This document shows positions 1 through 6,633 of a stretch of DNA of 9,023 nt, one piece after another. Under the pieces are notes generated by a model. That model was not told the origin of the DNA. It saw only the letters and a program-made list of their open reading frames with translations, and ran no database searches. Every line of letters begins with the position of its first letter. Position 1 is the first letter of the stretch. The translations under genes and the position numbers were made by a program. The DNA comes from Micrococcales bacterium (GTDB lineage Bacteria > Actinomycetota > Actinomycetes > S36-B12 > UBA5976). The stretch lies in the NCBI GenBank assembly GCA_024640585.1, contig JAHEEQ010000087.1, positions 1 to 9,023 of the forward strand, given 5' to 3'.

Positions 1-1241
1 ATCTTGCCACTTGGCGACTCACTCAATCTGAGCCTAAGTTAGCCGCAAACGTAGTAGCAATTGCTGAAATTGCGGGCATTGTCGACTCTGAAGATCTATA
101 CCCGAGAATTGAGATTTTGCTCGCAACTTTCCCGGTACTTTCTATGGGAATCACCAGCACAGAACCAATTGAAATTAAACCGCTTTCAGATTTCAATTAT
201 CATGAATATGTATCTACCGGGTTGAACATTTCGAGCGAAACCATTGCTCTTGCAAATCACGAATTTTCTCCGGATGAATGTTTGTGGCGCTTGAAACTAA
301 TCCAAAAAGAGCGACGCACTTATTTGGTTTGCGCCTTGCACCATGCGATAGCCGATGGCAATACAGCTATGTTTATGTTGCAAACCCTTTTCGACAATCC
401 AGTAATAATTCCAATTTCAAAACCTAATGATTCAGATGCATCTGATATATATGAAGAACTTAAGAAAAACGTCGGCAAGATAGTCGGTCGAATTACGAAA
501 GACCCTGTTGGTTTGGCTTCAGATTTCAACTCACTCATCCAAAGCTTAAATAGAGTTGTAGTTCTTAAAGGGTCTACATTTCAAGAGTCCGAATCCTCCA
601 AATTGATTACAAAGTTTTTCAAGATAGATAAACGATTATTGAAAAATGTGACGATGGGTAAAGGTGTCAGTAATCATGATGTGTTGGTTGCCTTATTGGT
701 TGGAACTTTGCAGAGATATTCTTTTGTCAAGAAATTATCCAAGTCTTCACTCGTTGCAAATATTCCGGTGGCTATGGATTTGAGCGCAGCATCAGCTAAC
801 AAACTCGTAGTAGCGAGAATTGATTTCGATACACAGATACAAAATTTGCAAGAACTAATGCAGATCAGTCGTAGAAAACTTCGAATGTGGAGAAACGAGC
901 CAATTCTTAGCCTCGCCTCGCAGCTTATTAACGCATCCGTACTTGTCCCAATTGAAGTGATTGCTAGAGCCACTAGAAGTGCGGACCTCACAATCAGCAC
1001 TCTTGTTGCGGGTAGTTCTTCAAGAAGGATTTTCGGTCTTGAAATCAAAGGGATTTGGCCCTTGGTTCCGCCGATTGGCGCTGGCTTGAATTTCACCTCA
1101 GTCGGGGCCGGTGACTACTTGTATGCAGGACTAGCACTGGATTTGAATGAAATTGCAGATCTAGATGCTTGGCAAATGGCGTTCGAGGAGACCTCACAGG
1201 AATTATTTGGATCCAAGATTTTCGAACAAATTTTCGAATAA
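1..1241 (+). CDS. WS/DGAT-family acyltransferase (wax ester synthase / diacylglycerol acyltransferase-like), 5' end cut by the window
   Basis: The frame is open from base 3 to the TAA at 1239-1241, giving 412 visible residues; the true start lies just left of the window. The family joins acyl-CoA to a fatty alcohol or diacylglycerol, making storage wax esters or triacylglycerol at the membrane. Visible signs are the active-site motif HHAIADG (visible residues 113-119; the second His is the expected general base), a degenerate PLW motif seen as CLW (93-95), NHDVLVA (224-230) in place of the usual NDVVLA, PVAM near 255, and a C-terminal DUF1298-like part from about 303 to 408 with a GLNFTS stretch. 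The family is usually about 450-480 residues, so this is a short member. Sampled GC is low (16 of 60 at 601-660). The last codons (IFEQIFE) overlap an SOS box. Other CoA-dependent acyltransferases and condensation domains share HHxxxDG, but the C-terminal match favours WS/DGAT. The substrate is unknown. Confidence 0.8.
   Translation, partial: LATWRLTQSEPKLAANVVAIAEIAGIVDSEDLYPRIEILLATFPVLSMGITSTEPIEIKPLSDFNYHEYVSTGLNISSETIALANHEFSPDECLWRLKLIQKERRTYLVCALHHAIADGNTAMFMLQTLFDNPVIIPISKPNDSDASDIYEELKKNVGKIVGRITKDPVGLASDFNSLIQSLNRVVVLKGSTFQESESSKLITKFFKIDKRLLKNVTMGKGVSNHDVLVALLVGTLQRYSFVKKLSKSSLVANIPVAMDLSAASANKLVVARIDFDTQIQNLQELMQISRRKLRMWRNEPILSLASQLINASVLVPIEVIARATRSADLTISTLVAGSSSRRIFGLEIKGIWPLVPPIGAGLNFTSVGAGDYLYAGLALDLNEIADLDAWQMAFEETSQELFGSKIFEQIFE
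1222..1237. promoter_or_regulatory. LexA operator (SOS box) upstream of ruvCAB
   Basis: The sequence TCGAACAAATTTTCGA matches the mycobacterial/actinobacterial SOS box TCGAAC-N4-GTTCGA at 11 of 12 defined bases; the one mismatch is T for G at 1232. The dyad extends one further base pair on each side (T1221, A1238). It ends 69 bases before the ruvC start and lies inside the final codons of the upstream acyltransferase gene. In mycobacteria, ruvC carries such a box and responds to DNA damage, so LexA control of ruvCAB is the expected reading. Binding itself is inferred. No convincing -10/-35 pair could be fixed next to it; CATAAA at 1266-1271 is only a weak -10 candidate. Confidence 0.8.
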
Positions 1242-1291
1242 CGCCTGTTAATCCCTGATTTCACTCATAAATCTCCCTAACCTTGCCCGTG

Positions 1292-1298
1292 AAAGGAG
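1292..1298 (+). promoter_or_regulatory. Ribosome binding site of ruvC
   Basis: AAAGGAG lies 8 bases before ATG 1307. It fixes that ATG as the start and rules out the in-frame TTG at 1283 and GTG at 1289, which lie upstream of the site. Confidence 0.85.
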
Positions 1299-1306
1299 TT
1301 AGTTGC

Positions 1307-1822
1307 ATGCGTGTTCTAGGTATTGACCCAGGCTTGACCAGATGTGGCGTTGGGCTTGTTGAGTCTGCCCAAGGACGAAGCGTCCGCCTTTTACATGTTG
1401 ATGTGATTCGCACTCCTAGTGACATGCCACTTGAACATCGATTAGCTCAGATTCACCTAGAACTTTCCAAACTCATAAATACTTTTTCTCCCGAAGCCAT
1501 TGCTGTTGAAAGAGTTTTCGCACAAGCGAATGTGCGCACAGTTATGGGTACTGCGCAAGTGTCTGGAATAGGTTTACTTCTAGCTTCCCAACTTGGAATT
1601 CCAGTTCGCACCTATACGCCTTCTGAAGTCAAAGCGGCAGTTTCGGGTAATGGTAGAGCTGATAAAAATCAAGTTACTTCGATGGTTACTCGTATTCTGA
1701 ATCTAGATATAGCGCCAAAACCTGCTGACGCGGCAGATGCTTTGGCAATCGCTATCTGCCATTCATGGCGCGGTGAAAGTCTGCAAAAGATTGCTGATGC
1801 GTTGCAAGGAGCAAAAGGTTGA
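1307..1822 (+). CDS. ruvC: Crossover junction endodeoxyribonuclease RuvC
   Basis: RuvC is the Holliday junction resolvase. As a dimer it makes paired nicks across the four-way junction delivered by RuvAB, in the cytoplasm during recombinational repair. The 171-residue product is close to the 173 of E. coli RuvC and begins MRVLGIDPG. The four acidic metal-binding residues of the RNase H-like fold are visible: D7 in GIDPG, E68 in AVERVF, and D141 and D144 in [10 protein letters not shown]. The start at ATG 1307 is set by the AAAGGAG site. It is the first gene of ruvCAB, and its TGA (1820-1822) overlaps the TTG start of ruvA by 4 bases, suggesting translational coupling. The SOS box at 1222-1237 suggests LexA repression. 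Nothing appears truncated or missing. Confidence 0.97.
   Translation: MRVLGIDPGLTRCGVGLVESAQGRSVRLLHVDVIRTPSDMPLEHRLAQIHLELSKLINTFSPEAIAVERVFAQANVRTVMGTAQVSGIGLLLASQLGIPVRTYTPSEVKAAVSGNGRADKNQVTSMVTRILNLDIAPKPADAADALAIAICHSWRGESLQKIADALQGAKG
1806..1811 (+). promoter_or_regulatory. Ribosome binding site of ruvA
   Basis: AAGGAG inside the end of ruvC lies 7 bases before TTG 1819, which supports that non-ATG start overlapping the ruvC stop. Confidence 0.75.
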
Positions 1823-2400
1823 TTAGTTTTTTGCGAGGAAGAATTGTCGGAATATCGGCAGCCAATTTAGTTATTGATGTCAACGGAATTGGTTACAACG
1901 TGATTGTAACTCCGCAAGTTTTGCAATCGGCAAGTATTGATACTGAAATATCTTTACCAGTTGCATTGATAGTTCGCGAAGAATCTATGACGTTGTACGG
2001 TTTTGAAAACATCCAAGAGCGAAAGCTTTTTGATATCTTGCAAACAGTCAACGGTGTTGGACCAAAACTCGCGCTCACAATTTTGGCGGCTACAAATGTC
2101 GAGAATTTATCTGATGCAATTGTTAATGGTGATGAAATAGCGTTAACAAAAATTCCTGGAGTTGGTAAGAAAAGTGCTGCCCGCCTAATTCTTGAATTGC
2201 AAGACAAATTTGGCAAGGTTTCTCTTTCTGCCACTGGTTGGCAATCGGAAGTTCATGATGCTCTTACAGTGCTAGGTTGGAGTGCGAAAGAGGCTTCACA
2301 AGCAGTTGCGGCTGTCATAGAGAAGCAATTACCGCACAAAAACGTACCTGAAGCGTTGAAGTCAGCGCTAGAAATTTTGAATCGAATTGGCAGATCTTGA
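1819..2400 (+). CDS. ruvA: Holliday junction branch migration protein RuvA
   Basis: RuvA forms a tetramer or double tetramer that clamps the four-way junction and loads the RuvB motors. The 193-residue product shows the three-domain layout: an N-terminal OB-fold (about 1-64, starting MISFLRGRI and including GIGYNV at 23-28), a middle domain with two helix-hairpin-helix motifs (VNGVG at 77-81 and IPGVG at 112-116) that grip the DNA backbone, and a C-terminal RuvB-contacting domain (about 145-193) after a rather short linker. The start is TTG 1819, overlapping the ruvC stop by 4 bases and preceded by AAGGAG. Its TGA (2398-2400) overlaps the ATG of ruvB by one base. It should share the SOS control of ruvC. 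Confidence 0.96.
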   Translation: MISFLRGRIVGISAANLVIDVNGIGYNVIVTPQVLQSASIDTEISLPVALIVREESMTLYGFENIQERKLFDILQTVNGVGPKLALTILAATNVENLSDAIVNGDEIALTKIPGVGKKSAARLILELQDKFGKVSLSATGWQSEVHDALTVLGWSAKEASQAVAAVIEKQLPHKNVPEALKSALEILNRIGRS

Positions 2401-3425
2401 TGACAAATGAATTTGATGGCGAATCAGTTGTAGATGCAAATTTGCACCAAGAAGATCAAACTGTCGAAACGGCACTTCGACCAAAGAACATCAACGAATT
2501 TATTGGCCAACAGCGCGTCCGTGAACAATTAGATTTGGTTCTTACCGCTGCAAAAGCGCGAAACAAGGCAGCTGATCATTTATTGTTTAGCGGTCCTCCA
2601 GGATTAGGAAAAACCACATTAGCGAATATTGTTGCAGCAGAAATGGGTGCGCCAATTCGCATCACTTCTGGTCCGGCCATCACACATGCAGGCGACCTTG
2701 CAGCGGTTTTGAGTTCACTTACAGATGGAGAAATTCTTTTCATCGATGAAATTCACCGTATTGCAAAAGCGGCAGCTGAGCTTCTCTATGTTGCGATGGA
2801 AGATTTTCGCGTTGATGTAATGATTGGAAAAGGGCCGGGTGCGACAGCGATTCCACTCCAATTGCCACAATTCACTTTGATAGGTGCAACTACACGGGTT
2901 GGTTTACTTCCAAATCCGCTGCGTGACCGATTTGGGTTTACAGCGCATCTTGATTTTTATGAAAACTCTGAATTGTCTGAGGTGGTGCGAAGAAGTGCGG
3001 GTCTATTACACCTAGAGATTGAAGATGAAGCATGCGGTGAGATTGGAAGCAGGTCGCGTGGTACTCCACGTATTGCCAACCGATTATTACGCAGAGTCCG
3101 TGACTTCAACGAAGTTCATGGAAGTGGAAAAATAGATCTGGCTCAGACCCAGAAGACTTTGGAACTGTACGAAGTTGATGCCGTTGGCCTTGATCGACTA
3201 GATCGGTCAGTTCTTACTGCTTTGGTCACCAAATACGCAGGGGGACCGGTTGGGGTTTCCACGTTGGCAATGGCTGTGGGTGAGGAAACTGGCACCGTTG
3301 AGGATGTAGCCGAGCCATTCTTGGTTCGGGCTGGATTTATTGTCCGAACACCTCGTGGACGCCAAGCCACTGCTGCCGGTTGGGAACATCTAGGGTTGGC
3401 TGCACCCGAGAATTCACTATATTGA
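2400..3425 (+). CDS. ruvB: Holliday junction branch migration DNA helicase RuvB
   Basis: RuvB is the AAA+ hexameric motor that pulls DNA through the RuvA-bound junction using ATP. Numbered from ATG 2400 (341 residues), the visible motifs are Walker A GPPGLGKT (65-72), Walker [10 protein letters not shown] (112-120), sensor 1 IGATTR (161-166), the arginine finger R175 in PNPLRDRFG, sensor 2 R224 in GTPRIANR, and a C-terminal winged helix (about 265-335, with GPVGVSTLA). The first 20 or so residues are an acidic variable leader. ATG 2400 overlaps the ruvA TGA (TGATG). The adjacent TTG at 2397 is possible but would add only one residue. No strong Shine-Dalgarno sequence is seen, so coupled translation from ruvA is likely. 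It is the last gene of ruvCAB. Confidence 0.97.
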   Translation: MTNEFDGESVVDANLHQEDQTVETALRPKNINEFIGQQRVREQLDLVLTAAKARNKAADHLLFSGPPGLGKTTLANIVAAEMGAPIRITSGPAITHAGDLAAVLSSLTDGEILFIDEIHRIAKAAAELLYVAMEDFRVDVMIGKGPGATAIPLQLPQFTLIGATTRVGLLPNPLRDRFGFTAHLDFYENSELSEVVRRSAGLLHLEIEDEACGEIGSRSRGTPRIANRLLRRVRDFNEVHGSGKIDLAQTQKTLELYEVDAVGLDRLDRSVLTALVTKYAGGPVGVSTLAMAVGEETGTVEDVAEPFLVRAGFIVRTPRGRQATAAGWEHLGLAAPENSLY

Positions 3426-3442
3426 ACTAGCGGTCAGCCAAT

Positions 3443-3487
3443 AAGTGCTCGCCCCTTAAACTTTGCCGCTTGAACGAAAGGGCACTT
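3443..3487 (+). promoter_or_regulatory. Inverted repeat in the ruvB-secD gap that could cover the secD ribosome binding site
   Basis: AAGTGC (3443-3448) can pair with GCACTT (3482-3487), and CCTT (3454-3457) with AAGG (3478-3481), leaving a 5-base bulge on the left side and a 20-base loop. The right arm includes most of the secD Shine-Dalgarno sequence. The stem is short and interrupted and there is no T-run, so it is not an intrinsic terminator. A regulatory role is a guess from position alone. Confidence 0.25.
3476..3482 (+). promoter_or_regulatory. Ribosome binding site deciding the secD start
   Basis: GAAAGGG lies 8 bases before GTG 3491. The alternative in-frame TTG at 3470 has only pyrimidine-rich sequence in front of it, so GTG 3491 is preferred. 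Confidence 0.65.
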
Positions 3488-3490
3488 TCT

Positions 3491-5020
3491 GTGGCTTCCA
3501 AAAACGCTGGCTCTACCGCGCGTCCACTCATCGCATTGGCACTAGCAACTTTGTCTATTTGCACCTGGGCCTTTTGGCCAGGCTCTGAGTCGAACTCCCC
3601 AAAATTAGGTCTTGATCTACGTGGTGGAACTCAAGTTCGCTTGACTCCTAAAACTGTGTCTGGTGGCGAAATTACAGATAGTCAGCTAGGGCAAGCCGTA
3701 AACATCATTCGCCAACGTGTCAATGGCCTTGGTGTCGCCGAAGCGGAAGTATCCACAGAGGGTAGCGGCAACAACGCTGCAATCTTGGTTTCAATCCCTG
3801 GAATTTCACAACAAAATATCGCAGATGTTTTGAAGCAAACTGCGTTGCTTTCTTTCCGCCCTGTTGAAGAAGAACAAGTAAGTACCGCACCAACCGCTGC
3901 CTCTGAAGGATTAGTTGCTCCAATTTCAGCAGATTCAAACAATGCAGAACTGCAAACCGCTTTCAAAAATATTGACTGCACAAATCCTGCAACTCGCCAG
4001 GGTGGCGAAATTGAAGATTCGACCAAGTGGATTGTGACTTGCTCTCGCGATGGCTCAGTTAAATATTTGTTGCAACCTGCATTCATCAAAGGTGAAGCGA
4101 TAACTGACGCGCGTGCTGAGATTCCACAGAATTCTGCCGCATGGCAAGTTAGCTTAGATTTTAATGACGAAGGAAGTAAGCAGTTAGCTGACGCTTCAAA
4201 TCTCTTGTACCAAAAAACCTCTCCGCAGAATCAATTTGCAATTGTGATTGACGGACTTACTTTCTCATCTCCGTATTTCTCGGAACCAATTCTTGGCGGT
4301 AGTGCTTCAATCACTGGTCAATTCACACAGTCACAAGCGAATGATCTTGCATCTGTTCTTCGTTATGGTTCATTGCCTTTAACTCTTGATTTGGCTGAAG
4401 TAACTTCGCTATCTCCAACACTTGGTCAAGGGCAACTTGATGCTGGCATTTTGGCTGGTGCGCTTGGCTTGCTGTTGGTGATGGTTTATCTTTTGGTTTA
4501 CTACCGTGCACTTGGATTGGTTGCAGTGTTCTCATTGGTGGTTGCTGGTGTGATCACATACGCATCTGTAGTTGCGCTTGGAAAACAAATTGGCTTCACT
4601 CTTACGTTGGCCGGTATTGCTGGTGCGATTGTGGCAGTTGGTATTACAGCTGACTCGTTCATTGTTTATTTCGAACGTATTCGAGATGAGCTTCGCGAAG
4701 GTAAGAGCCTAAAAACTGCAGTCAATTCCGGCTGGACTCGTGCGAGACGAACAATTTTGGTTGCAGACTTTGTTTCATTACTAGCTGCAGTCGTTCTCTA
4801 TGTATTGAGTATCGGTAGCGTCCGTGGATTCGCATTTACGCTCGGTCTCACAACACTAATTGACGTTTTTGTGGCTTTGCTATTCAGCCGACCAATGGTT
4901 CTGGTTTTCACCCGAAGCAAATGGTTTGCTGCAGGATCACCTATGACTGGGCTAGATGCAAAGCGTTTGAATAGTCAGGGATTGAAATCTAATGTTTTAG
5001 CAGAAAGCGCAGGCGAATAA
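3491..5020 (+). CDS. secD: Protein translocase subunit SecD
   Basis: SecD works with SecF beside SecYEG and uses the proton gradient to pull exported proteins out of the translocon. Numbered from GTG 3491 (509 residues), there is a first membrane segment at about 12-29, the conserved LGLDLRGG (39-46), a large extracytoplasmic P1 region to about 315, then five membrane segments (about 318-338, 342-361, 369-391, 420-440 and 445-473). GITADSFIVYFERI carries D388, the expected proton-relay aspartate of the fourth segment. Two cysteines (C163, C184) in the P1 region could form a disulfide; similar cysteines are familiar in actinobacterial SecD. The start is chosen by the GAAAGGG site; TTG 3470 would add seven residues. 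secF follows after 2 bases. yajC, often just upstream in actinobacteria, is absent. A promoter in the 65-base gap could not be identified. Confidence 0.95.
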   Translation: MASKNAGSTARPLIALALATLSICTWAFWPGSESNSPKLGLDLRGGTQVRLTPKTVSGGEITDSQLGQAVNIIRQRVNGLGVAEAEVSTEGSGNNAAILVSIPGISQQNIADVLKQTALLSFRPVEEEQVSTAPTAASEGLVAPISADSNNAELQTAFKNIDCTNPATRQGGEIEDSTKWIVTCSRDGSVKYLLQPAFIKGEAITDARAEIPQNSAAWQVSLDFNDEGSKQLADASNLLYQKTSPQNQFAIVIDGLTFSSPYFSEPILGGSASITGQFTQSQANDLASVLRYGSLPLTLDLAEVTSLSPTLGQGQLDAGILAGALGLLLVMVYLLVYYRALGLVAVFSLVVAGVITYASVVALGKQIGFTLTLAGIAGAIVAVGITADSFIVYFERIRDELREGKSLKTAVNSGWTRARRTILVADFVSLLAAVVLYVLSIGSVRGFAFTLGLTTLIDVFVALLFSRPMVLVFTRSKWFAAGSPMTGLDAKRLNSQGLKSNVLAESAGE

Positions 5021-5022
5021 CC

Positions 5023-6087
5023 ATGAGCAAAGTTGGAGCATTAGGCGCACGTCTATACCGCGGAGACATTTCTTTTGATTTTGTTGGCCGCAAAAAACTT
5101 TGGTACACACTTTCTGGTGTTATTTTGATTCTCGCAGCCGTTGGCTTATTTGGTCGAGGTTTGAACCTTGGTATCGAATTCAAAGGTGGATCCGAATTTC
5201 AGGTAGTTTCAGAAATTGATGGAGTTGACCAAGCAAAAGTTGTCGCAACAAATGCTGGCGTAGAAAATCCAATTGTCACTCAACTAGGCAATGGAACTAT
5301 TCGAATTCAAACACCTGAACTTTCGCAAGATGTACGTAACAAGCTGGTTGCGGACTTGGCAACAGAATTTAATGTTGCCGAAGGCGAAGTTCGAGTCCAG
5401 ATTGTTGGTCCATCCTGGGGATCAGATATCACCAGCAAAGCCATCAATGCTTTGCTAGTTTTCTTGGTTTTGGTCTCGTTGTTCATGGCGATCATGTTCG
5501 AATGGCGAATGGCACTTGCTGCTTTAATCGCACTTTTGCACGACGTTGTAATCACGGTTGGTATTTATGCTTTGACTGGGTTTGAAGTGACTCCAGCAAC
5601 TGTGATTGGTGTACTCACAATTCTTGGCTTCTCACTGTACGACACAGTTGTTGTGTTTGATAAAGTGAAAGAAAACACCAAAAACATAACCCGTCAAAAT
5701 CGGTACTCATACTCAGCAGCAGCAAACTTGGCTCTGAATCAAACCTTGGTTCGTTCTATAAACACTTCAATTGTGGCTTTACTGCCAGTAACAGCGCTTC
5801 TGGTAATCGGTGCCGGAATTCTTGGTGCCGGAACTTTGCGCGACCTTTCACTAGCCCTATTTGTAGGTATGTTGGCAGGCACATATTCCTCGATTGCAAT
5901 TGCCACTCCAGTTCTGGCACAGTTGAAAGAAAAAGAACCAGAAATGAAATCACTTGCTAAGCGCGCGTCAAACAAAGCAGCGGTTTCGTCTGTAAAAGAA
6001 TCGGTCTCTGAGGTGAACGAGACTAAGCAATTTTTCGAGACAGGCCCTCGTCACCAACCTCGACGCAAATCTCGCAGCAAGCGATAA
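5023..6087 (+). CDS. secF: Protein translocase subunit SecF
   Basis: SecF pairs with SecD in the inner membrane as the proton-driven export motor. The 354-residue product has a first membrane segment (about 27-44), LGIEFKGG (49-56), a small extracytoplasmic domain to about 135, then five membrane segments from about 140 to 300. GFSLYDTVVVFDKVKEN (203-218) contains D207, the expected counterpart of the functional aspartate of the fourth segment. The basic tail ending in GPRHQPRRKSRSKR is of the kind seen in actinobacterial SecF proteins. ATG 5023 lies 2 bases after the secD stop with only a weak AGG (5011-5013) in front, so translation is probably coupled to secD. apt follows after 2 bases. 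Confidence 0.96.
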   Translation: MSKVGALGARLYRGDISFDFVGRKKLWYTLSGVILILAAVGLFGRGLNLGIEFKGGSEFQVVSEIDGVDQAKVVATNAGVENPIVTQLGNGTIRIQTPELSQDVRNKLVADLATEFNVAEGEVRVQIVGPSWGSDITSKAINALLVFLVLVSLFMAIMFEWRMALAALIALLHDVVITVGIYALTGFEVTPATVIGVLTILGFSLYDTVVVFDKVKENTKNITRQNRYSYSAAANLALNQTLVRSINTSIVALLPVTALLVIGAGILGAGTLRDLSLALFVGMLAGTYSSIAIATPVLAQLKEKEPEMKSLAKRASNKAAVSSVKESVSEVNETKQFFETGPRHQPRRKSRSKR

Positions 6088-6089
6088 CT

Positions 6090-6611
6090 GTGAGCGCACT
6101 TGATCGTCTTATCAGGGTGATTCCTGATTGGCCATCGCAGGGTGTAAGTTTTCAAGACCTTACTGGTGTGCTTGCAGATGCCGAAGGATTGCGTGAAGTT
6201 ACGACGGATCTTGCAGCTCCATTCGCGAATCAAAAAATTGATGTTGTTGCGGGAATGGAAGCGCGTGGATTCATAGTAGGCGCGGCAGTCGCGCGCCAAC
6301 TCGGAGTTGGGTTCATAGCACTGCGAAAAGCTGGAAAACTTCCTGGCATCGTTCATAGCGCCACCTACGCACTTGAATATGGAACCGCCACCCTGCAGGT
6401 GCATCAAGAAGATGTAAAGCCTGGTACACGAGTTTTGATTATTGATGATGTTTTAGCCACTGGTGGCACAGCCAAGGCTGCAGCGCAATTAATTGAAAGT
6501 GGCGGCGCTGAAGTAGTTGGTTTTGGATTTATTCTGGCCTTGGATTTCTTAGGCGGGGTTGAGAAAATTTCTCAATATCCGATTCACACTCTACGCACCA
6601 TTTATGCTTAG
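6090..6611 (+). CDS. apt: Adenine phosphoribosyltransferase
   Basis: The enzyme makes AMP from adenine and PRPP in purine salvage in the cytoplasm. The 173-residue product shows the type I phosphoribosyltransferase fold: VLIIDDVLATGGT (115-127) is the PRPP-binding loop, EARGF (57-61) and RKAGKLP (79-85) are typical of adenine enzymes, and YALEYGT (93-99) matches the usual YxLEYG segment. The N-terminal motif is a variant: IPDWPSQGVSFQDLTGVL where most relatives have a PxPGVxFRDIT pattern, with Q22 in place of Arg. The start is GTG 6090, 2 bases after the secF stop with no clear Shine-Dalgarno sequence, so coupling is likely. The position between secF and relA is a familiar actinobacterial arrangement. 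Confidence 0.93.
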   Translation: MSALDRLIRVIPDWPSQGVSFQDLTGVLADAEGLREVTTDLAAPFANQKIDVVAGMEARGFIVGAAVARQLGVGFIALRKAGKLPGIVHSATYALEYGTATLQVHQEDVKPGTRVLIIDDVLATGGTAKAAAQLIESGGAEVVGFGFILALDFLGGVEKISQYPIHTLRTIYA

Positions 6612-6621
6612 GGTTTGATTT

Positions 6622-6628
6622 AGGAGGT
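6622..6628 (+). promoter_or_regulatory. Strong ribosome binding site of relA
   Basis: AGGAGGT lies just before TTG 6634, with 6 bases between AGGAGG and the start. This near-ideal site decides the TTG start; no ATG or GTG at a suitable distance competes. Confidence 0.85.
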
Positions 6629-6633
6629 GCAGC

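Noticed and set aside
117..1241. TTG at 117 as the start of the acyltransferase
   Set aside because: The frame stays open back to base 3, and the upstream residues (including the ATWRL stretch) fit the N-terminal part of WS/DGAT proteins. The gene is therefore cut by the window edge, not started at 117.
1283..1306. A longer RuvC starting at TTG 1283 or GTG 1289
   Set aside because: The added residues would be encoded across the Shine-Dalgarno sequence, and ATG 1307 gives the standard [10 protein letters not shown]-terminus.
1242..1306. An intrinsic terminator for the acyltransferase gene or a clear sigma-70 promoter for ruvC
   Set aside because: No stem-loop with a T-run is present, and no -10/-35 pair with proper spacing stands out; CATAAA (1266-1271) and GTTAAT (1247-1252) match only 4 of 6 without a good -35.
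3470..3490. A longer SecD starting at TTG 3470
   Set aside because: There is no purine-rich site before it, whereas GAAAGGG lies 8 bases before GTG 3491.
4671..4684. TCGAACGTATTCGA, a second SOS-box-like dyad inside secD
   Set aside because: The half sites TCGAA and TTCGA are 4 bases apart instead of the 6 in the SOS box, and the site lies deep in the conserved FERIRDE coding region, far from any start.
5809..5844. Direct repeat of GGTGCCGGAA in secF
   Set aside because: It encodes GAGILGAGTL, a stretch where SecF proteins are normally Gly/Ala-rich before the RDL segment; the repeat follows from the protein sequence and does not change its length.
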